A stretch of 23,255 nucleotides of DNA. Source: Desulforudis sp. (GTDB lineage: Bacteria; Bacillota; Desulfotomaculia; Desulfotomaculales; Desulforudaceae). The stretch's first letter is position 1. Each line of letters starts with the position of its first letter. Location of the stretch: positions 1-23,255 of the forward strand of contig JACUUW010000007.1 of assembly GCA_014859075.1 (NCBI GenBank), read 5' to 3'. The notes under the pieces are model-generated. The model had not been told where the DNA came from and did not search any database. It saw nothing but the letters and a program-made list of their open reading frames with translations. The translations under genes and the position numbers were made by a program. Shown here in pieces: positions 14,130-22,226 of this stretch.

Positions 14130-15161
14130 TTGCCCACGGCGGCGGTTGCGCTGAGCGGGGGTGTGGACAGTGCCACCACGGCCCTGCTTCTCAAAGAACG
14201 GGGATACCGGGTTTTCACGCTGACCATGGCCACCAACGACCGGGTAACGGAAGAGGCGGCCCGGGTTGCGGCTTTCCTGAACGTGCCCCACCGCGTGATC
14301 GACGTGCACGATCTGTTCGAAACCCGGGTGATCGGTCCTTTTTGCGCAGCCTATCTCCGGGGGAACACCCCCAACCCGTGCATCACCTGCAACCGGGACC
14401 TGAAGTACGGGGCGCTGTTCCGGCATGCGCTCAGCCTCGGCGCCGATTACTTCGCCACCGGGCATTACGCCCGGGTGAGATTTGACCCGGAACACCGGCG
14501 TTATGTGCTGCTCCGCGGCCGCGACCCCCGAAAGGACCAAAGCTACGTCCTCTTCTACCTGGACCAGGAACGTTTGTCCAGGTTGCTGCTGCCCCTGGGT
14601 GAATTCAGCAAGGAACAGGTGCGCCGCCGGGCGCGTGCGGCCGGGATTCCGTTCGCGGCAACGGAGAGTCAGGAAATCTGTTTCGTCCCGGGAGACGACT
14701 ACCGGCGGTTTATCCGGACACGGTGCGGAGAACGGATCAAAGAGGGTCCTGTTCTGGACAGCCGGGGCAATGTGCTCGGGCGGCACAAGGGGATACCGTT
14801 TTACACCATCGGCCAGCGCCGGGGTCTGGGTCTGGCTCTGGGCAAACCGGTTTTTGTAGTCGGGTTCGACCGTGAGCGAAACGCGGTGATCGTGGGGCCC
14901 GAGGAACAGTTGTGGCGTACCGGTCTGCGGGCCGTTGAGGTGCACTACATTCTGGACCGTCCCGGAGACGTCATCCCCGTCGCGGTCCAGATCCGCTACC
15001 GGACCAGGGCCGCCCCCGCCCTGCTGTACCCCGAAACAGCGGATACGGCCCGGATCACCTTTGAAAAGCCGCAACGAGCCGTGACCCCGGGGCAGGCGGC
15101 CGTTTTTTACCGAGACGAATACGTACTGGGCGGCGGCATCATCACCGATACGCGGGACTAA
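14130..15161 (+). CDS. mnmA: tRNA-specific 2-thiouridylase MnmA
   Basis: 343 aa from TTG 14130. It activates U34 of Lys/Glu/Gln tRNAs with ATP and inserts sulfur from a persulfide relay. The PP-loop SGGVDSA is at residues 9-15, the catalytic Cys in NPCITCNRDLKYG (Cys84) and the second catalytic Cys in SQEICFVPGDDYRRF (Cys184). FATGHYAR and YTIGQRRGLGLA are also diagnostic. The C-terminal beta-barrel domain is complete (VLGGGIITDTRD end). The TTG is chosen because AAGGGGG lies upstream and the protein begins just before the PP-loop, as in the family. It is slightly short because the segment after the PP-loop is compact. Its stop overlaps the stop of the convergent gene by 4 bp. Confidence 0.93.
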   Translation: MPTAAVALSGGVDSATTALLLKERGYRVFTLTMATNDRVTEEAARVAAFLNVPHRVIDVHDLFETRVIGPFCAAYLRGNTPNPCITCNRDLKYGALFRHALSLGADYFATGHYARVRFDPEHRRYVLLRGRDPRKDQSYVLFYLDQERLSRLLLPLGEFSKEQVRRRARAAGIPFAATESQEICFVPGDDYRRFIRTRCGERIKEGPVLDSRGNVLGRHKGIPFYTIGQRRGLGLALGKPVFVVGFDRERNAVIVGPEEQLWRTGLRAVEVHYILDRPGDVIPVAVQIRYRTRAAPALLYPETADTARITFEKPQRAVTPGQAAVFYRDEYVLGGGIITDTRD

Positions 15162-16279
15162 TTGCGCCGGAGCGTAAACCGGAGCTTGTTTTCTTCGTGG
15201 GTGATGTCGACAACGGTCATGAACTGGAACCGGCTGGCCATGGAGAACGAACCCTGGTCTTTCAGAAAAGGAAGCGCGGCGGCGTCGATCTCCAGCCCGT
15301 CGAACACGACCGTTTCGGCCCGGAAAACCACCCTCTCGCCTCCCGAGACGGGCACCAAACGACCGGAGATATGGAAATTAGTCCGGCCTCCCCGGTCAAC
15401 GGCCGCGACCGTCATCCCTTGGGTATTAATGCCCACCCGGAGATTGCTCGACGAATCACCGGCCGCCTTCAGCAGGGCACGGTTTATCGTGGGAGAACTG
15501 ACCTCGACCACCATGTTCCGTCCCTGGAAGTAGACCCGGTCGGGCTGAAGGTCCCGTACCAGGGCGATGCCCAACTGCTCGAGCAGGCGCTGGAGAGGGG
15601 TAAGCGAACTCTGCCACTGCTGTTCCAGACCGGCCAACCGATCCGCCAGACCGGCCGAATGCCCTCGGACACTTGCCAGGAATTCGGACCGCCGGTTCTG
15701 GGTTCGTTCCAGTTCAGCCAACCGGACGGTGATCCTGCTCTCGGCCTCCACGGTCTCGGCGTTCAGCGCGGCCAAATGGTGCAGGCGTTCCCGGATTGCG
15801 GCGTTGAGGGTCTGCACCTCCGTCAGCAGCCCATATTCGTAATCGACCAGCAACCGGACAAAATCGAGGCGTCGTAAGAAGTCAGTGGTGTTTTCGGCCT
15901 GCAGCAGTATTCCCAGCAGCGGCAGACGGCCCTCTTCGTAAAGGTAACGGACCCAGCTCCCTAGACGGTGCTGTGTCGCTTCCAGGCGGGTTCTGGCCGC
16001 CGCCAGCTTTCGCTCCTCGACGGCGGCGGACTCAGCCAGTTCGACCAGCCGGCGCTCCACCCGTTCGTGGTCCTCCTGCAACCCCATGATCTGCAGGTTG
16101 AGCGTAAGCAACTCCGTCGCCAATTCCCGTTCGAGTGCCTCCAACCCGCCCGGAACCAGCCCCTCCAATTCCGGCGGTACCGCAGCCGTGGACAAACCGG
16201 CCGCAAAGCCGCCGTACAGCAGCAGACAGGTCATGACGAACCCTGAGAATAATGCTTTGGGTGACGTTTTCCACCGCAT
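15158..16279 (-). CDS. Exported coiled-coil protein (PcsB/CwlO N-terminal-like)
   Basis: 373 aa from ATG 16279, with GGGAG 10 nt upstream. A signal peptide is evident (MRWKTSPKALFSGFVMTCLL then LYGGFAAGLSTAA). Residues ~40-240 form long coiled coils rich in Leu, Glu and Arg with a central hairpin segment (LGSWVRYLYEEGRLPLLGIL, then LQAENTTDFLRRLDFVRLLV). That LG.RLR.LY..G...L..LL...(S/T)..DFL.R pattern is typical of PcsB/CwlO-type coiled-coil regions that control peptidoglycan hydrolases. The C-terminal ~130 residues are beta-rich (LQPDRVYFQGRNMVVEVSSP) and carry no NlpC/P60 or M23 catalytic motif, so it would be a regulator or scaffold. Its promoter is at 16342-16370. Confidence 0.75.
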   Translation of the reverse strand: MRWKTSPKALFSGFVMTCLLLYGGFAAGLSTAAVPPELEGLVPGGLEALERELATELLTLNLQIMGLQEDHERVERRLVELAESAAVEERKLAAARTRLEATQHRLGSWVRYLYEEGRLPLLGILLQAENTTDFLRRLDFVRLLVDYEYGLLTEVQTLNAAIRERLHHLAALNAETVEAESRITVRLAELERTQNRRSEFLASVRGHSAGLADRLAGLEQQWQSSLTPLQRLLEQLGIALVRDLQPDRVYFQGRNMVVEVSSPTINRALLKAAGDSSSNLRVGINTQGMTVAAVDRGGRTNFHISGRLVPVSGGERVVFRAETVVFDGLEIDAAALPFLKDQGSFSMASRFQFMTVVDITHEENKLRFTLRRN

Positions 16280-16341
16280 GGCGGCCACACTCCCGTATGA
16301 AAGAAGCACGCGAAAGGACTGGCAAAATGGATTTAATTTAC

Positions 16342-16370
16342 ATTGTACAGCCGGACAAGACGGGCGTCAA
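16342..16370 (-). promoter_or_regulatory. Predicted sigma-A promoter of the coiled-coil protein gene
   Basis: TTGACG (16370-16365), 17-bp spacer, TACAAT (16347-16342) on the minus strand. The -35 overlaps the T-tail of the preceding terminator. Confidence 0.75.
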
Positions 16371-16401
16371 GAAAGAGGGGAGCCCCGCACGGGCTCCCCT
16401 C
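16368..16401 (-). terminator. Intrinsic terminator after the stalk-domain protein gene
   Basis: Perfect 11-bp inverted repeat GAGGGGAGCCC / GGGCTCCCCTC with a 5-nt loop, followed on the minus strand by TTTCTTG. Confidence 0.85.
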
Positions 16402-16427
16402 CGCTTTGCGGACACACTCCCTGTGTT

Positions 16428-17375
16428 TTAGTCGTCCAGCATATCCCTGATAATCACTATGTTCGGCACGTAGTCAACGTCGATGCCCAATGCCTCCGCC
16501 ACGAAACGCAACGGTACCAGCGTGCGGCCGTCGGTTATTGCCGGCGCGACGTCCAATTCAACCTCCTCACCATTCACCAACGCAATCTTACTGCCGATCG
16601 TGAGGACGACGGTAACGTCATCCCCCTCAAAGGTGATCGTCTGCGCCTCCGGATTCCAGATCACCGTACCCCCGGTAACCTCCGCCAGCTTGCGGAAAGG
16701 CATCAGGGTGCGTCCTTCGCTCACCACCGGGGGCACGTCGAACTCCAGTTCCACTCCCTTGAGGAAAACCTTGAGGGCTTTGTCGCCTTCTTCCTGAAGC
16801 AGCCTGCTCAGTTCCTCATAGCCCGCCAGTTCCCCGGGATAAAGCCGCAGGGCTTTGCGCAGGTGGTTTTCGGCGTGTTTTCCTTCCCCCACCCACATCA
16901 TGTACCGGGCCAGCGTCCGGACCAGCTTGGCCTGATCCTTCGGATCCTGAACCTCGTCCTCGATTTCGCCCAGAACCTCATTGATGTAATCCAATATCAA
17001 ACCCTGGGTCTCGGCGTCGAGTTTCTTCCAGTGTCCGTAGATCACGTTCTCCAGCCCATAAACCGTATCGGTTACGCTGCCCCCGCGCGCCTCGATCAGT
17101 TGTCCGATTGCCGCCCGGGCCTGCTCGCCGGCCTGGTTCCGAAGCATATTCTGGTACGCCCGCTGAAGGCCCTTGAGACTCGGGTGGACCGCATGCACGG
17201 GGTGGTACACCTGTTCAGTCACAGACTCGTCATCGCCGTTATCGACATCAGAAACAGTCAACGCCTTCTTCGCTTGACCGGGCGCCGAGTCTTTTCCGGC
17301 AAAGACCGGTCCGCCCAGGCAGCCGAGAACAAATAAGCACGCCATAAGCAAAGCCAATACTCTACGTTTTTTCAA
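16428..17375 (-). CDS. Exported copper-amine-oxidase-N (stalk) domain protein
   Basis: 315 aa. The N-terminus is a signal sequence (KKRRVLALLMACLFVLGCLG then GPVFAGKD); VLGC could be a lipobox, giving a lipoprotein, or cleavage could fall after VFA. Residues ~60-200 are helical with a TPR-like stretch (GEGKHAENHLRKALRLYPGE). Residues ~205-312 carry paired stalk-domain motifs (VPPVVSEGRTLMPFRKLAEV, APAITDGRTLVPLRFVAEAL), the pattern of Cu_amine_oxidN1 domains that are abundant on Clostridia surfaces and bind no copper themselves. Start is TTG 17375 behind AAGGAGGGG. It lies immediately downstream of rsgI, so it could be part of the SigI response, though a 96-bp gap separates them. Confidence 0.85.
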   Translation of the reverse strand: MKKRRVLALLMACLFVLGCLGGPVFAGKDSAPGQAKKALTVSDVDNGDDESVTEQVYHPVHAVHPSLKGLQRAYQNMLRNQAGEQARAAIGQLIEARGGSVTDTVYGLENVIYGHWKKLDAETQGLILDYINEVLGEIEDEVQDPKDQAKLVRTLARYMMWVGEGKHAENHLRKALRLYPGELAGYEELSRLLQEEGDKALKVFLKGVELEFDVPPVVSEGRTLMPFRKLAEVTGGTVIWNPEAQTITFEGDDVTVVLTIGSKIALVNGEEVELDVAPAITDGRTLVPLRFVAEALGIDVDYVPNIVIIRDMLDD

Positions 17376-17471
17376 ATTGCGTCCCCTCCTTAATCAATTA
17401 GTTAGTCTTGTGATGGGCGGCATAGCGGTGCTTCAGGTCACCCCCTTTCCTAAATAACCCCTTTTGATCAT

Positions 17472-18542
17472 CTATTTGTATCCCGCCGCCCTTCCACCCG
17501 AAGAATCATCCGCTCCGAAACCGGACTCCTTTACGGATTTCTTCTTGGACTTGTCACCGTCGTTTCCATCCAACGACGATCCGTCATTATCCCCCGCCCC
17601 TGAAGCGGCGCCCGTAGGGCCGGCCGGGTCCGGCGCCTGCAAACCCGGCCTTGCCGGCGACGCCGGGTGAACCTCTTCGCCTTTCTTCTCCTGACCCGGA
17701 GGCACCGACTGCAAACCGGGCGGCCGGGCTTGGCCAGGCCCCTCACCATCCACATCCGGACCCACCCGGGCCCGCACCGCGGCCACGGCGGCCACGGCCG
17801 CGCCGAAATCCCGGCCCTGTTCGGTCAGGGCCTGGCGCAGATTTCCGGCCTGCACGACTTCGGATTCCACGACCGCGCCTTCTTTCCGGGCTTGTTCCCA
17901 GATCAGGTAGTCCGCCGTGGACAGCGTCATTTCCCGGGCCTGTTCACGGACCCCGGGACCGCAGTCCAAAACAAAGACCTCGGTCCGGCCGCCGGCCCCC
18001 TCCAGTTCCTGCCGGACCATCTCCAGCAGTTCGTCCGGCCGCAGGTCACCTTTCACTTCTTCCCGGACGGCGGTGGTGGTGATGACCAGGTGCCGGATGT
18101 CCGATCCCAGGTAACCCTGTTCAAGGCACACCCGGACCAGAACGGCTACAGCCTCAGCCGCCTGTCGCCCAGCCAGGTCCAGATCCCGCACCAACGCCGC
18201 ACCGTCGGCGTTGAGAGTCCGGAACCCAACCACCTTCAGGTGCCGGTCCAGGGCCAGTTCAACCCCGGGATTGACCTCCACGCTTACGTAGGCGTAAACG
18301 GGGGGTTCACCGGCGAACGGCGACAGGACCAGGAATGAAACCAGCATCAGGATCGCAAAGGAGGCGGCCAAGGTGAACAGACGGGCCGGACGACGGCGGT
18401 GCACCAGATCGGTGGACGTGAACCGCACCTCACCGCCCACCTCCATCCCCGGCCGTTTCCTGATCTCCACAAACCCAAAATCCGCGGTCATCACTACCGC
18501 CGAATCGGGTTTAACCCGGCAGACCAGACCTTTACTTTCCAT
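17472..18542 (-). CDS. rsgI: RsgI-family anti-sigma factor (membrane)
   Basis: 356 aa from ATG 18542, with AAGGTGG 8 nt upstream. Residues 1-~50 form the cytoplasmic anti-sigma domain (KGLVCRVKPDSAVVMTADFG then FVEIRKRPGMEVGGEVRF). One membrane helix follows at ~72-96 (LFTLAASFAILMLVSFLVLS). The extracellular region starts with the RsgI signature VYAYVSVEVNPGVELALDRH followed by LKVVGFRTLNADG, and ends in a Gly/Pro/Lys-rich, probably disordered tail with no carbohydrate-binding or protease domain. It should hold SigI at the membrane until an outside signal arrives. Its start overlaps sigI by 11 bp, the usual sigI-rsgI arrangement. Confidence 0.92.
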   Translation of the reverse strand: MESKGLVCRVKPDSAVVMTADFGFVEIRKRPGMEVGGEVRFTSTDLVHRRRPARLFTLAASFAILMLVSFLVLSPFAGEPPVYAYVSVEVNPGVELALDRHLKVVGFRTLNADGAALVRDLDLAGRQAAEAVAVLVRVCLEQGYLGSDIRHLVITTTAVREEVKGDLRPDELLEMVRQELEGAGGRTEVFVLDCGPGVREQAREMTLSTADYLIWEQARKEGAVVESEVVQAGNLRQALTEQGRDFGAAVAAVAAVRARVGPDVDGEGPGQARPPGLQSVPPGQEKKGEEVHPASPARPGLQAPDPAGPTGAASGAGDNDGSSLDGNDGDKSKKKSVKESGFGADDSSGGRAAGYK

Positions 18543-19251
18543 CCGGCTCACCACCTTGCTCCACGCCCCGGACCCAGTCCCGCAGCAGGGGGAAGTCACC
18601 ACCCAGCACAAGATACATTGCTATAATATACTTTCGGTGCCGTTGGACCGTTTTGGGGTTAAAAACAAGCTGCCGGAGCAGAGTTGTGAACGGTAGTTTC
18701 TTCTTTTTCTCCAGGTTGGCCCGCATCCCGGGATCGGCCAGGATGCGGCGGGCGATGTCCACGGCGATCCGGCGGGAATCCCGGTGCTTGGGAGTCTCCC
18801 GCACCAGGTCGTCAAAGCTGATCCCAAACCCGGCCAGCCCGACGGTCAACCTTTCGATTTCCTCCCGCACTTCCTCGACCGGAAAACCGGGGCCGTCCGC
18901 CGCGGCGACCTCGGGCAATACATCGTGGGGCACCTCGGAAGCGTAACGCTGGGAGGCCCGGTAGTGGTCGACCAGGCGGCGCCGGATTACCTGCCTTGCA
19001 AAACTGTGAAAGGAGGCACCCCGTCCCGGATCGTACCGGTCCACGGCTTCATTGAAGCCCAACAGTGCCACGCTGTATTCGTCGGTCGCCGTAATGTCAG
19101 CACGCGGGGGAACGTTTTGGAGCACGCATTTCGCAATAAAAGCCCGGTGGGTCTCGATCAGGGTCTCACGCGCCTCCGGGTCACCCTTTTGGGCCCGTTC
19201 GAGCAGGACCGGGGTCTTGTTTTCCGGTTCCCCTTCCAGTCTCTCGTGCAC
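18532..19251 (-). CDS. sigI: RNA polymerase sigma factor SigI family
   Basis: 239 aa. Region 2 is recognisable (ATDEYSVALLGFNEAVDRYD then PGRGASFHSFARQVIRRRLV). The C-terminal SigI-specific part carries LPFTTLLRQLVFNPKTVQRH and RKYIIAMYLVLGGDFPLLRD, very typical of the family, in place of a classic region 4. In Bacillus SigI serves heat and envelope stress; in cellulolytic Clostridia it serves polysaccharide sensing. Start GTG 19251, with GGGGG 7 nt upstream; the spacing is acceptable but not strong. No clear sigma-A promoter was found in the 200 bp upstream. Confidence 0.92.
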   Translation of the reverse strand: MHERLEGEPENKTPVLLERAQKGDPEARETLIETHRAFIAKCVLQNVPPRADITATDEYSVALLGFNEAVDRYDPGRGASFHSFARQVIRRRLVDHYRASQRYASEVPHDVLPEVAAADGPGFPVEEVREEIERLTVGLAGFGISFDDLVRETPKHRDSRRIAVDIARRILADPGMRANLEKKKKLPFTTLLRQLVFNPKTVQRHRKYIIAMYLVLGGDFPLLRDWVRGVEQGGEPDGK

Positions 19252-19374
19252 CTTCCTACCCCCGGTCGGTCTATTCAGTGATATCTACACTCGACATATT
19301 GGCGGCTACGTGGAGATTTAGTGATAAACACCTTTTTTCCTGCCGGCCTCGGCCCGGACCAACGTCTCATTTCC

Positions 19375-19396
19375 GACCTGACGATCGTCCCAGGTC
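19375..19396. promoter_or_regulatory. Palindromic operator candidate upstream of the Crp/Fnr gene
   Basis: GACCTG-N10-CAGGTC, with ACGATCGT, itself a palindrome, inside the spacer. It ends 2 bp before the predicted -35 element of the crp promoter, a position that suits an activator or autoregulator. Confidence 0.45.
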
Positions 19397-19398
19397 TT

Positions 19399-19427
19399 TC
19401 GACTTTTTGAAGGCCCCACAGTAAAAT
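19399..19427 (+). promoter_or_regulatory. Predicted promoter of the Crp/Fnr regulator
   Basis: TCGACT (19399-19404), 17-bp spacer, TAAAAT (19422-19427), then GGGAGG and the ATG at 19451. The -35 matches four of six consensus bases and the -10 five of six. Confidence 0.5.
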
Positions 19428-19450
19428 GGGAACGGGAGGCGATACGCCAA

Positions 19451-20130
19451 ATGGTCGACACGCTGGAGCACCTGCGCCGGGTGCCCCTGTTTGCGCGGCT
19501 CGACCGCGAGGATCTAGACAAAATCCGGGCGGTGATGTGCGAACGGCGCTACGCCAAGGGCCGGATAGTTTTCGTGGAGGGGGAACCGGGTGAAGCGGTG
19601 TATCTCCTGAAGGAAGGGAAAATCAAACTCACCCGGCAGGCCGAGGACGGCCGGGAACACATTCTCCACCTGGTGCACGCCGGGGAGGTGTTCGCCGAGG
19701 TGGTGCTTTTCGACGGGGGCGGCTACCCGGCCACCGCCGAGACCATGGAAGACTGCCGGATCGGGATCATCCGGAGCCGGGATCTGGAGGGGATCATCGC
19801 CGGCGAACCGCGCCTGCCCCTGGCCATGCTCAGGATCATGGCCGCGCGGCTGCGCGCCGCCCAGGAAAAGGTGATGAGCCTCGCCCTGCACGACGCCGCG
19901 CGCCGGGTGGCCGGTACACTCCTGAAACTGGCCGAGGAACACGGAACGGCCGACCCCGAAGGCATTCGGATCAACCTGGTTTTGACTAATCAGGAATTGG
20001 CCGGCCTGGCCGGCACCTCCCGGGAAACAGCCAGCCGCACCTTAACGACTTGCGCCGCCGGGAAATCCTGACGATTTCCCGGCAGCAGATCGTCATCCGG
20101 GATCGACGGCGACTCCTGGATGCCCTGTAA
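19451..20130 (+). pseudogene. Crp/Fnr-family regulator, frameshifted in the recognition helix
   Basis: The first ~197 codons encode a cyclic-nucleotide-binding-like domain (GRIVFVEGEPGEAVYLLKEG then KIKLTRQAEDGRE), the dimer helix (MAARLRAAQEKVMSLALHDA) and the start of the HTH (LTNQELAGLAGTSRETASRT). At about 20041 a one-base deletion in a C-run (ACC-TTA where ACC-CTT is expected) turns the frame to TTCAAGKS and stop at 20071. The -1 frame continues LNDLRRREILTISRQQIVIR and DRRRLLDAL to TAA 20128-20130, completing a normal Crp C-terminus. The helix residues R-E-T-A-S-R resemble both Crp (R..R) and Fnr (E..SR). There are too few cysteines for an Fnr cluster. It could be true decay, a sequencing error, or recoding; no classic slippery heptamer is seen. 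Confidence 0.8.
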
Positions 20131-20156
20131 GAATCGGAGTCACCGTGCCGGGCCCG

Positions 20157-22034
20157 CTACAGGCCCAGGCCGGCCCGCTTCCGTTCGATGTGGGCGGCGA
20201 TGTCGTCCGCGATGGCCACGGCCTCGTCGCCCAAGGCCAGTTTGCCCCCTACAAGGTGTTCAACGTCGGTGGTCAGCAGCTTCACCACGTCGGGTGCGCC
20301 CGTGACCGGCGGTGTCGGGGAAACGTGGGTGTACAATCCGAACGCGACCGCCGCGAAGGCGTCAATGGTCGCCTTCTGTTCCATGTACTCGGGCGCGGTC
20401 ACCGCCACCGGCAGCCGGGATGGGTCGACACCCAGCGCGTCGGCCACCGCCGTGACCAGGAGCACCAGTCGCCCGGTATCGGTGCAGGTGCCGAAGGAGA
20501 GGACCGGGGGAATGCCCAGCCCGGCGCACACCGCACGCAAGCCCTTCCCGGCGAGCTCCCGCGCTTCCGGCGCGGCCAGCCCGGCCACCTGGCAGGCGGC
20601 GTTGCCGCAGCCGGCCGAAAGGACCAGGATGTCCCTTTTGATGAGTTCCCGCGCCACCTGCACGTTTAAGGCGTCGTGCGGGCCGTTCTTCAGGCTGGTG
20701 CAGCTCACCAGGGCCGCCACGCCCCGGATGTCGCCCCGCCTGATCACGTCCAGGAGCGGTTCGAGGCCGCCCCCCAGCACCCCCAGCACAGCCTCGGTCG
20801 AGAAGCCGGTGAGGATGCGCTTTTTAGCCAGGCCGCGTGCCACCGGACGTCCCTGACGTCGTTTAAAGTTCTCAACGGCCAGGTCAACCAGCTCCAGCGC
20901 CTGCTCCGCGGCTTTTTCCGGTTCGTAGTCGATGTGGAGCTCCACGCCCGAAATATTCACCAGCCGGGACACCGAAATCAGGGTGACCTGGTAACGGTCC
21001 GCGTACTCTTTAAGGTTGGGCAACGAACAGTTCATGTCCATCGCGAACAGGTCGACGCCCCCGGTGGCCAAGGCGTACTCCTGGCTGATCCAGTTGCCGG
21101 TCAACCCCACGAAAACGTCGTCGCACGGGAAACGCTGCAGCAGTTCCTGGCCGGTCTCGATGGAACCGACGATCCGCAGTCCCTTGGCGCCGGCGGCCCG
21201 GGCCTTTTCCTGAACCTCCGGCCGGCGGGCAGCGTCGATCAGGGCGGCGCCCATAAACGGCTCGTGGCCGTTGGGCACGATGTTTACGTAATCCGGGTCG
21301 ATGATGCCCAGGTCCACGTCGCCCTCGTGCGGACTCGGCGTGCCGAACAGGACGTCCTGGATCAGCTCCAGGGGCACCAGGGCGCCGTAAGTGCTGGCGA
21401 TGCCCAGGCGCAACGCCAGTTTGGCCAGGGAAAGGTAGTTCGAGTCGACGTTGGTCATGGAGCGGGCGCCAGCCTCGACCAACTCAAAGGCCGGTCCCCC
21501 GGGGAAGATCCCGAGTTCCCGCCAGACCTTTTTCCGGCTCTCCGGCGCGAACTTCGCCACCATCACCGACTCCTCTTCCCCGCCCTGGGCCAGAGAGGCC
21601 AGCACCGCGTCGGCCACCCCGGCGGCCCGGGTCCGCACGTCGGTTCCGACAACGCCCAGCTCGCCGGCCAGCCGATCCAGCTTAGCCTCGTCCCGGATCG
21701 CGAACGGCGCCTTCCCGGCAGCCGTCGCCTTCAGCGTCCGGGCGGCCTCCCGGCAGTGGTGGGTGTAGGCGGCCAGGCCCAGGTTAGTCTTGTGGACCAG
21801 GTTGCGCATTACCATCCCGTTCGCGTCGATACCGCAGGCCCCGCGCTCCTGCTTTCCGGGCACCACCCGGCAAGGGCCGTTCGAACACAGTTGACAGCTC
21901 AAACCCCGGGTACAGAACGAACAGCGGAACTTCTCCTGGCCCCGGTAGCGGTCGGCGATACTGGCCATACCGTCGGCTTGCACCTGCTCCTGCATTACGT
22001 TGATGTTCTCATGAATGCTTGTCTTTTCAGACAT
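20157..22034 (-). CDS. CooS-family Ni-CO dehydrogenase-like protein with non-canonical C-cluster ligands
   Basis: 625 aa, full CODH length. Compared with C. hydrogenoformans CODH-II, B-cluster Cys are present (C47, C50, C55, C67). Of the C-cluster ligands, His257 (VPNGHEP), C336 (MNCSLP), C445 (VSCTS), C476 (SAGCGN) and C517 (FGTCTD) are kept, as is Lys554. The ligand equivalent to Cys295 is Glu293: VGSIETGQE replaces VGICCTGNE. The D-cluster pair C39/C47 is C38 with Ser46 and an added C41, giving C-x2-C. CO oxidation is therefore doubtful; a hybrid-cluster-like reductase role is possible, as recalled for CODH-V of C. hydrogenoformans. Start ATG 22034 follows GAAGGAGAGG. No acetyl-CoA synthase or Ni chaperone genes are in view. 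Confidence 0.9.
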   Translation of the reverse strand: MSEKTSIHENINVMQEQVQADGMASIADRYRGQEKFRCSFCTRGLSCQLCSNGPCRVVPGKQERGACGIDANGMVMRNLVHKTNLGLAAYTHHCREAARTLKATAAGKAPFAIRDEAKLDRLAGELGVVGTDVRTRAAGVADAVLASLAQGGEEESVMVAKFAPESRKKVWRELGIFPGGPAFELVEAGARSMTNVDSNYLSLAKLALRLGIASTYGALVPLELIQDVLFGTPSPHEGDVDLGIIDPDYVNIVPNGHEPFMGAALIDAARRPEVQEKARAAGAKGLRIVGSIETGQELLQRFPCDDVFVGLTGNWISQEYALATGGVDLFAMDMNCSLPNLKEYADRYQVTLISVSRLVNISGVELHIDYEPEKAAEQALELVDLAVENFKRRQGRPVARGLAKKRILTGFSTEAVLGVLGGGLEPLLDVIRRGDIRGVAALVSCTSLKNGPHDALNVQVARELIKRDILVLSAGCGNAACQVAGLAAPEARELAGKGLRAVCAGLGIPPVLSFGTCTDTGRLVLLVTAVADALGVDPSRLPVAVTAPEYMEQKATIDAFAAVAFGLYTHVSPTPPVTGAPDVVKLLTTDVEHLVGGKLALGDEAVAIADDIAAHIERKRAGLGL

Positions 22035-22058
22035 AAAGAACCCCTCTCCTTCATAAGG

Positions 22059-22171
22059 TTAATAGTTTAGGGACACGTCGGTCACTTCGAACACCACCGG
22101 ATCGGCCGAACAGACCGGGCCCAAGTCCCGCAGGCCACACAGGTCAACTCGTTCACCACCGGACGCACCAC
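22059..22171 (-). pseudogene. Possible frameshifted, truncated ferredoxin-like remnant upstream of cooS
   Basis: From GTG 22171 (behind GGGGAAGGGGG) the frame reads VVRPVVNELTCVACGTW, like the first half of a 4Fe ferredoxin motif. The neighbouring frame continues LRDLGPVCSADPVVFEVTDV then SLNY and ends at TAA 22061-22059. Joined, they resemble a small ferredoxin (CxxCGxx...GPVC.ADPVVFE), but the third Cys is Trp and the C-terminal half is missing. It ends 24 bp before cooS. Ferredoxin genes often accompany cooS. The reading depends on assuming a frameshift, so it is tentative. Confidence 0.35.
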
Positions 22172-22226
22172 AACAAACCCCCTTCCCCGTATGCGTTGTG
22201 CAGGGCTTTCTTTATTGATTACATAG

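Noticed and set aside
17376..17471. A leader peptide or SigI promoter between rsgI and the stalk-domain gene
   Set aside because: A 9-codon ATG frame has poor spacing from its ribosome site and no sequence resembling a SigI promoter could be identified with confidence.
20036..20071. Programmed -1 frameshifting in the Crp gene
   Set aside because: There is no X-XXY-YYZ heptamer or clear downstream stimulator; loss of one C from a CCC run explains the shift more simply.
20676..22070. A 464-codon plus-strand frame opposite cooS
   Set aside because: The opposite strand carries all CODH cluster motifs; this frame shows none.
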